Below, in pieces: positions 41,619-50,605 of a stretch of 50,605 nucleotides of DNA. Numbering within the stretch: position 1 is the first letter of the stretch; the number at the start of each line of letters is the position of its first letter. The stretch is from positions 1 to 50,605 of the forward strand of contig CAYTFK010000011.1 in assembly GCA_964436865.1 (NCBI GenBank), written 5' to 3'. Made by a program: the position numbers and the translations under genes. The notes under the pieces were generated by a model. That model made no database searches. It worked only from the letters and a program-made list of their open reading frames with translations, and had not been told where the DNA came from. The DNA is from JAXGPP01 sp964436865. GTDB lineage: Bacteria > Planctomycetota > Planctomycetia > Pirellulales > Thermoguttaceae.

Positions 41619-41642
41619 ACTCTGTGATTAGACTGGCGTCCT

Positions 41643-42905
41643 TCAGCCCGGCCGTCGTCGCACCATAACCACCCCGGCAATCGCGACGAGAAGTGTCGCG
41701 ATCGCGAATCCGCCACCCAACACCCACATCAGGCGGTTGGCAAATGAAGGATGGGCGGAAGAGTCATCCGCTCGCATCGCAGTGCGGCGATCCGCCGGCG
41801 ATTGCGAGGCGAGGGCGGCCTCGTTCGCGTTCGGCGAGGTCGCTTGCACTCCGGGCGGAGCGGCCACAACTGTCTCAATGGCATTTACTGCCGGTCCGGC
41901 GAATGCCATTTCCGCACCGGCATCTTCGTCTCGGGCGAGCAGGTCGCGCTGGTCCAGTTTAACGGCCGTGGCGTCCCAGTCCCACTGCATCGGGAGGTCA
42001 CCACCGGGATTCTCTTGTTTCACGGTACAGGAGCACGGACCGCAGACGAATCCCACCTCGGCGCGGAGATTCTCGGCCGTGATCCCTGCCCCCACATAAG
42101 GTGGCATCACTTGGCCGCGGCCGAATACAAAGTAGATCATCGGTTGTGCGATGTATTCGGTCAGGTCTGACTCGAGCGCCGTGAGCGAACGGACAAGCCA
42201 CTGCTCGGCCGGATCCTGCCGATCTACGCGGATCAATCCCAGTTCAAGCGATGGCCCTTCGCCTGTCGCCGCGCTGCCAGCCTCCCTCGCTGAGCTGACA
42301 TCGTCGGGCGAAACCGTGGGCATATCGAGCAGGCTTCCGGGAGTCACGCGCCCGGCGCGGGCATCCTCCAACAAGCCATTTACCACCTTCTCGACCCGTT
42401 CGTTCTCAGCCGGGTCGGCGCCGGGAATCATCAGCAGGACGGCGGTCTTGCCCTGGTCGAGCATCGCGGCCAATTGGTCGCGAGCCGGCGAGTGAAACAT
42501 CGCTTCGATCGCCGCCTCGTCAAGGCGTTGGGATGAAAGCGGCTCGCCCCAAGGTGTATACACCAGATGCCGGGGAAGATCGCCCTTTTCGATCGCCTCG
42601 CAAGCCTCACGGACGATGCCCGGCAACTGCTCGGTCAGTTTCGCATCGGCCCGATCGACCGGTTGGAAGAGCAGATTGGCAGGAGGTACGTTCTCCGTTC
42701 CCTCCGACCAGGTCTTGAGGCGTCTGTTGGCGACGTCGTCCTGCTCCGAGGACTGGCCCTCGTAAACGTAGAAAACGTGATAAGGGGCGGGGGCCCAGTT
42801 GCTCATCGCGTAGCGGAAGACGGGCGTGTCGCAAGCGCGGGCCTCAACGCCACTGACTCCCAGAACCATCGCCCACGCCAATACAACCCGGCGATAGGAA
42901 ACCAT
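41643..42905 (-). CDS. Exported membrane-anchored protein, ABC-linked, unknown function
   Basis: 420 residues, family not named. The N-terminus is a signal peptide (SYRRVVLAWAMVLGVSGVEA) followed by RACDTPVFRYAMSNWAPAPY, which looks like the start of a conserved secreted domain. The middle has KTAVLLMIPGADPAENERVE, reminiscent of thioredoxin-like or substrate-binding folds, and a CGPCSC cluster near residue 290. A single C-terminal transmembrane helix (about 393-416) with RRRPG after it anchors the protein with its bulk outside the cytoplasm. AGGTGGTG precedes the ATG. It is encoded directly ahead of the ABC ATPase and probably works with it. Confidence 0.75.
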   Translation of the reverse strand: MVSYRRVVLAWAMVLGVSGVEARACDTPVFRYAMSNWAPAPYHVFYVYEGQSSEQDDVANRRLKTWSEGTENVPPANLLFQPVDRADAKLTEQLPGIVREACEAIEKGDLPRHLVYTPWGEPLSSQRLDEAAIEAMFHSPARDQLAAMLDQGKTAVLLMIPGADPAENERVEKVVNGLLEDARAGRVTPGSLLDMPTVSPDDVSSAREAGSAATGEGPSLELGLIRVDRQDPAEQWLVRSLTALESDLTEYIAQPMIYFVFGRGQVMPPYVGAGITAENLRAEVGFVCGPCSCTVKQENPGGDLPMQWDWDATAVKLDQRDLLARDEDAGAEMAFAGPAVNAIETVVAAPPGVQATSPNANEAALASQSPADRRTAMRADDSSAHPSFANRLMWVLGGGFAIATLLVAIAGVVMVRRRPG

Positions 42906-42943
42906 TTCACCACCTGCGATTTGCGGTCATAACCACACCTCTC

Positions 42944-42972
42944 TTTATACGGGTTAGATCCCCGCCGGGCAA
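42944..42972 (-). promoter_or_regulatory. Promoter of the exported protein-ABC unit
   Basis: TTGCCC (42972-42967), a 17-base spacer and TATAAA (42949-42944), about 40 bases ahead of the ATG at 42905. Confidence 0.55.
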
Positions 42973-42999
42973 ACGGATGCGAGTCCCGCCCGAATACAG

Positions 43000-43692
43000 T
43001 CAGATAAGGGGATCGCCTTCGAGGTGGTCGCCGAAACTCGTTCTGACTTGCAGGGCTTCCGCAAGACGAGCCAAGTACCGACGGCGGGGAACTTCGATGG
43101 CCCCCGATCTCGCGGTATGCGGGGTCAACTGCTGGATATCCAGCAGACGATAACCCCTCGACCGCAAATGGGCCACGAGGTAAGCGACGGCGACTTTCGA
43201 GGCGTCGCGAACTGAGTGGAACATCGACTCGGCGGCAAATAGGCCCTTTATCGCCAGGCCGTACGTCCCGCCGGCCAGTTCACCATTGATCCATGTCTCC
43301 ACGCTATGCGCGTATCCCAGTTCGTGCATTCGTATATACGCCCGGATCATTTCCTGCGTCAGCCATGTCGACCCCTGGCGGCCCTCCGCGGTGGCGCAGC
43401 CATGGATCACGCCGGCAAAGTCCCGATCACAAGTGGCCGTGAATCGGCCGCTGCGAATCGTCCGCCGCAACCGGCGCGAGACGTGCAGACCGTCCAACTC
43501 AATGATGGCCCGCGGGTCGGGCGACCACCAGATCATTGGTGCATCTTCCTCGGCATACGGCCAGGGGAAGATGCCATGCTGATAGGCATCCAGCAACCAT
43601 TCCGGTGACAGACGGCCGCCAAAGGCTAAGAGGCCGTCACTTCCGGCCATTTCGGCGGGTGGAAAAAACCGTGATGGAGGGAGGGGGGGCAT
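43000..43692 (-). CDS. aat: Leucyl/phenylalanyl-tRNA-protein transferase
   Basis: A 230-residue Aat enzyme, which adds Leu or Phe to N-terminal Arg or Lys of proteins and so marks them for ClpS/ClpAP (N-degron pathway). Diagnostic segments are GLLAFGGRLSPEWLLDAYQH, GIFPWPYAEEDAPMIWWSPD, FAGVIHGCA, HSVETWINGELAGGTYGLAI, and GLFAAESMFHSVRDASKVA. The ATG at 43692 (MPPLPPSRFFPPAE) fits the family length; the frame is open upstream to 43857, but that part overlaps the region divergent to tyrA and shows no homology. No strong Shine-Dalgarno is seen. Confidence 0.94.
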   Translation of the reverse strand: MPPLPPSRFFPPAEMAGSDGLLAFGGRLSPEWLLDAYQHGIFPWPYAEEDAPMIWWSPDPRAIIELDGLHVSRRLRRTIRSGRFTATCDRDFAGVIHGCATAEGRQGSTWLTQEMIRAYIRMHELGYAHSVETWINGELAGGTYGLAIKGLFAAESMFHSVRDASKVAVAYLVAHLRSRGYRLLDIQQLTPHTARSGAIEVPRRRYLARLAEALQVRTSFGDHLEGDPLI

Positions 43693-43850
43693 GGGCGAAA
43701 ACCAAACGGGTTGTCTCCATTCTGAACGGACGTTGCGCCGCCGGGAAGGGTGGAACAAGGGCGATAGAAGCGAATGGAGGCCGTTGAGGCCCGGGAATCG
43801 GCCCCAGACCGCCATTCCTCTCGGCCCCTGCCGCAAAGCGGTGCCGATCT

Positions 43851-43859
43851 GGTACAATC
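43851..43859 (+). promoter_or_regulatory. Extended -10 promoter of tyrA
   Basis: TGGTACAAT: a TG motif one base ahead of TACAAT (five of six matches). No clear -35 lies upstream, as is typical for extended -10 promoters. It is 34 bases before the tyrA ATG. Confidence 0.5.
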
Positions 43860-43892
43860 CTCGTTTCTTGCTTGTGAGAACTGGGAGAGCCT

Positions 43893-44721
43893 ATGCGACG
43901 CTTCCGCACCGTGGCGATCGTCGGGGTCGGGTTGATCGGCGGATCGATCGGGCTGGCCTTGCGCGAGCGCGGTCTGGCCGACAAGGTGGTGGGCATCGGG
44001 CGCCGACAGACGAGCCTGCGCACGGCCCGCCGCGTGGGTGCGGTGACCAATACGACGATCGACATCGCAAAAGGAGTCGAGGACGCCGAACTGATCGTCG
44101 TTTGCTCGCCGGTGGGACTGATTGTGGAGCACGTCCGCCAGGCCGCCGCCAGTGCACCGGCCGGAACGTTGATCACCGACGCAGGGAGCGCCAAACGCGT
44201 GATCGTTGAGGCCCTGGACGGCTGTCTGCCGCGCGGTTGCCGCTTCCTCGGCAGTCACCCACTGGCGGGCAGCGAGAAGTCGGGGGCTGCCCATGCGCGG
44301 GCCGATCTCTTCGAGGGCCGCGTTGCCATTCTCACTCCCACGCGGAACACCCACGGCCAGGATTTCGACGCCCTCGAAGACTTCTGGTCGAGCTTGGGCT
44401 CGGTGGTGATCCAGATGTCGCCGGACGAACACGACGTGGCGCTGGCGATGAGCAGCCACCTGCCGCATGCAGTGGCTTCGGCGCTGGCGGCGACGCTGCC
44501 GGAGAAGTATTTTCGCCTCGCCGGCAGCGGCTTCGCCGACACAACGCGATTGGCGGCCGGCGATGGGCCGCTATGGCAGCAGATCTTCTCTCATAACCGC
44601 CAGAATGTGCTGGCGGCGCTGGGCGAGTTCGAGAAGCATCTGGCGGCGTTGCGGACCGCCATCGAGCAGAACGACGCCCCGGCCATGGAACGCCTTCTAG
44701 CCGCAGCCAAGAAGAACCGCG

Positions 44722-44738
<17 letters not shown>
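43893..44738 (+). CDS. tyrA: Prephenate/arogenate dehydrogenase
   Basis: A 281-residue NAD(P)-dependent dehydrogenase of tyrosine synthesis. The Rossmann motif is VAIVGVGLIGGSIGLAL, the catalytic His is in FLGSHPLAGSEKSGA, and SSHLPHAVASALAA and GSGFADTTRLAAGD are further family marks. No ACT domain is attached. GGGAGAG precedes the ATG. Its last 17 bases overlap the start of purL, so the two are translationally coupled although they serve unrelated pathways. Specificity for prephenate or arogenate cannot be read from the sequence. Confidence 0.94.
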
Positions 44739-47760
<3,022 letters not shown>

Positions 47761-47850
47761 GGAGCGGATTGTTGAATTCGGAGTGGTGAACGGACGCGTT
47801 TCCACTCGCCATTTCTGGTCGATATTCCATCATCGAGACCGAGTTCTCAC

Positions 47851-48639
47851 ATGGCCCAACCGCACGTATTGATCCTCCGGGCGCCCGGCACCAACTGCGA
47901 TCACGAGACGGCATTCGCGTTCGAGCGGGCTGGGGCAAAGGCTGAAGTCCTTCATGTGAACCGCACCCTGGAGAATCCGGACGTTTTCGACCGCTTCCAG
48001 ATCCTCTGTGTTCCCGGCGGGTTCAGTTATGGCGATGACGTGGCCGCCGGCCGGATCCTGGCCAATCAGATCCAGCATCACCTGTTTCCGCAGTTGGCGA
48101 AGTTCAAGGGCGACGGCAAACTCGTGCTGGGAATCTGCAACGGTTTTCAAGTGCTGATCAAGTCGGGCCTTCTGTTGGAGGCCAACGGCGGCGGTTCACC
48201 AGCCACGCTCACCTGGAATGACTCGGGCCGCTACGAGGATCGTTGGGTGCAGCTTGAGTCGTCGGGCAATCGCTCGGTGTTTCTTGCGGGGATCGACCGC
48301 ATGTACCTGCCCGTGGCCCATGCCGAGGGCAAGTTCGTGACTCGTGACGACGAGACGCTGCTCGAACTGGAACAGGCGGGCCGGCTCGTACTCCGCTACC
48401 GGCCGCTGCAACCGGCCACGGCAAGCCGGGAAGCTCCGGTGCCCTATCCCGATAACCCCAACGGTTCGATGGGCAACGTGGCCGGCGTGTGCGACTCGAC
48501 TGGCCGCGTGCTTGGCCTGATGCCCCACCCGGAACGCCATATCGATCCCGTCCAGCATCCCCGCTGGACGCGCGGGGAAGCCGGCTCGACCGGAGATGGC
48601 CTACGGCTTTTTGTCAATGCGGTGAAGTACTTTGAGTAG
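47851..48639 (+). CDS. purQ: Phosphoribosylformylglycinamidine synthase glutaminase subunit
   Basis: A 262-residue class I amidotransferase that feeds ammonia to PurL. The oxyanion strand is LCVPGGFSYGDDVAAGRILA, the nucleophile is Cys96 in LVLGICNGFQVLIKSG, and the His-Glu pair is in LGLMPHPERHIDP. The protein is slightly longer than minimal PurQ (about 225). It begins 90 bases after purL, with no clear Shine-Dalgarno, and ends convergent with spoVG. Confidence 0.96.
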   Translation: MAQPHVLILRAPGTNCDHETAFAFERAGAKAEVLHVNRTLENPDVFDRFQILCVPGGFSYGDDVAAGRILANQIQHHLFPQLAKFKGDGKLVLGICNGFQVLIKSGLLLEANGGGSPATLTWNDSGRYEDRWVQLESSGNRSVFLAGIDRMYLPVAHAEGKFVTRDDETLLELEQAGRLVLRYRPLQPATASREAPVPYPDNPNGSMGNVAGVCDSTGRVLGLMPHPERHIDPVQHPRWTRGEAGSTGDGLRLFVNAVKYFE

Positions 48640-48689
48640 TTGCGGGTGAGACTCTTGAGTTGCTCGCCCGACAACCGTCGCGGGAAGGA

Positions 48690-49295
48690 TCAGTCGAAGA
48701 TCCCCGCGCCGAAGTCTTTATTACCAGGTCGTGCCGGCTGATTGGGCTGGGGAGGCTGATGGGGGCCGCGGGGCGGTTCCGCGCTCTCCACTTTCGTAGT
48801 CGACGGCCTGACTGGCTGGGGCCGCGGGGGTTCAGGCGGGGAAGGGATGGGCCGGGGCGGTTCGGCGGCCTCGAAGTCGTCGGCGTCGAGATCATCGTAG
48901 CGCGAGACATAGCCCGGTTGCTGGGCGCGGACCTTCTCCTCGTCGAAGGTGCGGATCACGCGCTCCTGAATCATCTCGCGACAGCCGGAGTTGATGGGGT
49001 GGGCAATGTCGGCATAGAGCTTCGCCTTGCCCTCATCTTCCTTTGGGGCCGGAGGTTCGCGAAGCCTGACGCCGCATTGGTTGCAGTAGACGGCCCGCAG
49101 GTGGTTCTTCGTGCGGCACGCCGGGCAATGCGCCGTGAGCTTGCGGCTGGGCATCGCCACGAAGGGGCCGTTGGCTCCCTCGATGATCTTCAAGTCCCGC
49201 ACGACGAAGCAATCGTCAAAAGTAATCGAGCAGAACGCCTTGAGCCGTTCTCCCGGTTCGTCCATCAGCTTGATGCGGACCTCGGTGATCTCCAC
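48690..49295 (-). CDS. spoVG: SpoVG family protein with inserted zinc ribbon
   Basis: A 201-residue protein, about twice the length of ordinary SpoVG. Residues 1-53 (MEITEVRIKL with a GTG start, ERLKAFCSITFDDCFVVRDL, GPFVAMPSRKL) and about 92-120 (KLYADIAHPINSGCREMIQE) are the two halves of a SpoVG fold. Between them lies a zinc ribbon with Cys57, Cys60, Cys71 and Cys74 (HCPACRTKNHLRAVYCNQCG). The C-terminal 70 residues are Pro-rich and probably disordered. SpoVG proteins bind RNA or DNA and regulate cell wall and virulence functions in Firmicutes and spirochaetes. The perfect AAGGAGGT before GTG 49295 fixes the start. It lies 28 bases after ispE, as spoVG is near ispE in Bacillus. Confidence 0.92.
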   Translation of the reverse strand: MEITEVRIKLMDEPGERLKAFCSITFDDCFVVRDLKIIEGANGPFVAMPSRKLTAHCPACRTKNHLRAVYCNQCGVRLREPPAPKEDEGKAKLYADIAHPINSGCREMIQERVIRTFDEEKVRAQQPGYVSRYDDLDADDFEAAEPPRPIPSPPEPPRPQPVRPSTTKVESAEPPRGPHQPPQPNQPARPGNKDFGAGIFD

Positions 49296-49323
49296 GGCCG
49301 ACCTCCTTCCGATGCGTGCATTC

Positions 49324-50232
49324 TCACCGGCTGCCTCGAACTGCGTATGCTTGCCCCACCGCTCGGGCCGCAAGACAGCGAGCCGCTCGGCGCGCGTGGC
49401 GCGGGCTGCGGAAAAGGCCGAAGTAGCAGGTACCGCTGCCGCTCATCTGGTGCCCCAGACAATCCATACGGGCAAATTCGTCTCTCAGCCGCGCGATCCA
49501 AGGTGACAGCTGCTCCGCGGCCGACTGCAAACGGTTGAAAAACCGCTGGCCAGCCGCGGCCAAACGGCCTTCCGTCAAGGCCTTGACCAGCGTAACAACC
49601 GACTCCGGCGCACCGGGAACCCGGCAAGTCTGATACACCGCCGCGGTCGACAGTCCGGCGGGAGGACGAACAACCACAAAGTTGAGTGCCGCCAACCCCG
49701 GCGCCGCTTCCACCCGTTCTCCTCGCCCGCGACAGACAGCCGGCCCCTGGGCGAAAAACAGTGGGACGTCGCTGCCCAATTCGGCTCCCAATTCGGCCAA
49801 CTGGGTTGGCGACCAGCCCAAGTTCCAGGCGACGTTGGCTGCCGCAAGTGCAGCGGCTGCATCGCTCGAACCTCCGCCCAAGCCGGCTGCGCTGGGAATC
49901 CGTTTGACCAACCGTACGGTCAAACCTCGATCGAGACCGGCCCGCTCTCGGAGCGACTCAACGGCCCTGACAACGAGATTCTGATGACCGGTCGGCAGAT
50001 CACTTAACCCCAGGCCGCGGGAGGCCCAGGTTCCGGAGCCCTGGTCGCAACCAAGCTCAACTTGCTCGCTCGAATCCTCCCTGAAAACTAGGGTGTCGTA
50101 CAAATCGATGGGATAAACGAGCGTTTCAATCTCGTGGTACCCATCCGGTCGCTTGGCCAGCACCTCGAAGAACAAGTTCAACTTCGCCGGTGCTTGGACC
50201 ACCAGCCCCTCCGTGGAGCGGTGGACGTGCAT
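49324..50232 (-). CDS. ispE: 4-diphosphocytidyl-2-C-methyl-D-erythritol kinase
   Basis: A 302-residue GHMP kinase of the non-mevalonate isoprenoid pathway. The substrate segment is PAKLNLFFEVLAKRPDGYHE and the ATP-binding GHMP loop is RIPSAAGLGGGSSDAAAALA; ELGSDVPLFFAQGPAVCRGR and MSGSGTCYFGLF complete the family set. The ATG at 50232 follows GGAAGGA. It is the first gene of an ispE-spoVG unit with a promoter at 50331-50360. Confidence 0.95.
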   Translation of the reverse strand: MHVHRSTEGLVVQAPAKLNLFFEVLAKRPDGYHEIETLVYPIDLYDTLVFREDSSEQVELGCDQGSGTWASRGLGLSDLPTGHQNLVVRAVESLRERAGLDRGLTVRLVKRIPSAAGLGGGSSDAAAALAAANVAWNLGWSPTQLAELGAELGSDVPLFFAQGPAVCRGRGERVEAAPGLAALNFVVVRPPAGLSTAAVYQTCRVPGAPESVVTLVKALTEGRLAAAGQRFFNRLQSAAEQLSPWIARLRDEFARMDCLGHQMSGSGTCYFGLFRSPRHARRAARCLAARAVGQAYAVRGSR

Positions 50233-50330
50233 CCTGTATCCTTCCCCGATTCACCGTTGCTTATCGTGCGGAAGGCCGCTCGCTCCTGATGGCAGGTTGC
50301 CAAAGGTGGTGGCCCTGTAAACGCCACGCG

Positions 50331-50360
50331 ATTCTATACGGGCACCGCGTCGAACGTCAA
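50331..50360 (-). promoter_or_regulatory. Promoter of ispE-spoVG
   Basis: TTGACG (50360-50355) with TATAGA at 16-base spacing (50338-50333) or TAGAAT at 18-base spacing (50336-50331). It lies about 100 bases ahead of the ispE start. Confidence 0.55.
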
Positions 50361-50605
50361 TCGAACAAGCCCGCCGGGCCGACGCGATTCGCGTCGGCCG
50401 ACGCCGCCGGTTCAAAGCCCAAGCCGCAGATTCAAACCCATGAAGCCAAATGAGTTACGTCTGCTGGATGGATGACCCTCTTGTTTGCGCGGGAGGCTGT
50501 TGTACCGGAGGCAACCACGACCCGCCCACTCTGGTTCCGAGAGCGGCCATCGCCAATCACGTCAAACTCCCGACTTCGAGGTCGCTCGGGTGCCGACGCG
50601 ATGGA
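50361..50605. other. Right edge, no supported gene
   Basis: Frames open to the window edge exist on both strands (rightward from an ATG at 50450; leftward ending with a stop at 50432-50434). Neither has a ribosome site that fits, a recognisable motif or the strong third-position GC bias of the neighbouring genes. I do not call either; a leftward gene entering from the right remains possible. Confidence 0.4.

Noticed and set aside
50432..50605. Leftward frame entering from the right edge and ending at 50432
   Set aside because: Only 57 codons are visible, with weak third-position GC and no motif; not enough to call a gene.

Overview
The window looks like a piece of a high-GC planctomycete chromosome, most likely of the Pirellulales type; this is inferred from gene content, not from a database search. 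It carries core genes (rpsA, a sigma-70 factor, topA, trpS, pyrD, acpS, rpsR, glgB, aat, tyrA, purL, purQ, ispE) mixed with family variants that I associate with planctomycetes: a SpoVG protein with an inserted zinc ribbon, a diverged GH38-like protein, methionine/glycine-rich secretion proteins and a short lipoprotein. Two runs of exactly 100 N show that this is a scaffolded draft assembly. I see no rRNA, tRNA, CRISPR array, insertion sequence or phage gene.

Layout. 1-868: 3'-truncated coiled-coil protein (-). 1313-2635: GAF sensor histidine kinase (+). 2673-4950: SOUL protein, DUF523/DUF1722 protein and fasciclin protein (all -). 5601-8504: rpsA and a sigma-70 factor (+). 8505-9157: a gap between convergent genes that holds a near-consensus promoter and hairpins, a candidate non-coding RNA. 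9158-11989: GH38-like protein (-). 12532-23931: a type IV pilus/type II secretion assembly block (+), made of a PilM-PilN-like fusion, two Met/Gly-rich single-pass membrane proteins and a large secretin. 24186-25726: KAS III-type synthase and a DUF423 membrane protein (-). 26278-30371: two apparent pseudo-enzymes (a C26 glutamine-amidotransferase fold without its Cys, an RNase H fold without most of its acidic residues) followed by glgB (+). 30446-32596: PpiD/SurA-like membrane chaperone (-). 33020-35641: topA (+). 35662-38971: pyrD-trpS-membrane protein-acpS (-). 39130-40027: small lipoprotein and HU (-). 40598-40882: rpsR (+). 40920-43692: ABC ATPase, its secreted partner and aat (-). 43893-48639: tyrA-purL-purQ (+). 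48690-50232: ispE-spoVG (-).

How the parts fit. The pilM-to-secretin block follows the order of canonical pilMNOPQ, but PilM and PilN appear fused, as in GspL, and the middle proteins carry long Met/Gly/Ser/Tyr tracts; this is the most unusual system in the window. PurL carries two N-terminal PurS-like modules and works with the separate PurQ that follows. Three proteins (GH38-like, C26-like, RNase H-like) keep their fold signatures while losing catalytic residues. Several well-spaced sigma-70-type promoters can be read directly (upstream of the coiled-coil gene, rpsA, HU, the KAS III gene, the ABC-linked secreted protein and ispE), which suggests that housekeeping sigma recognition here is conventional.
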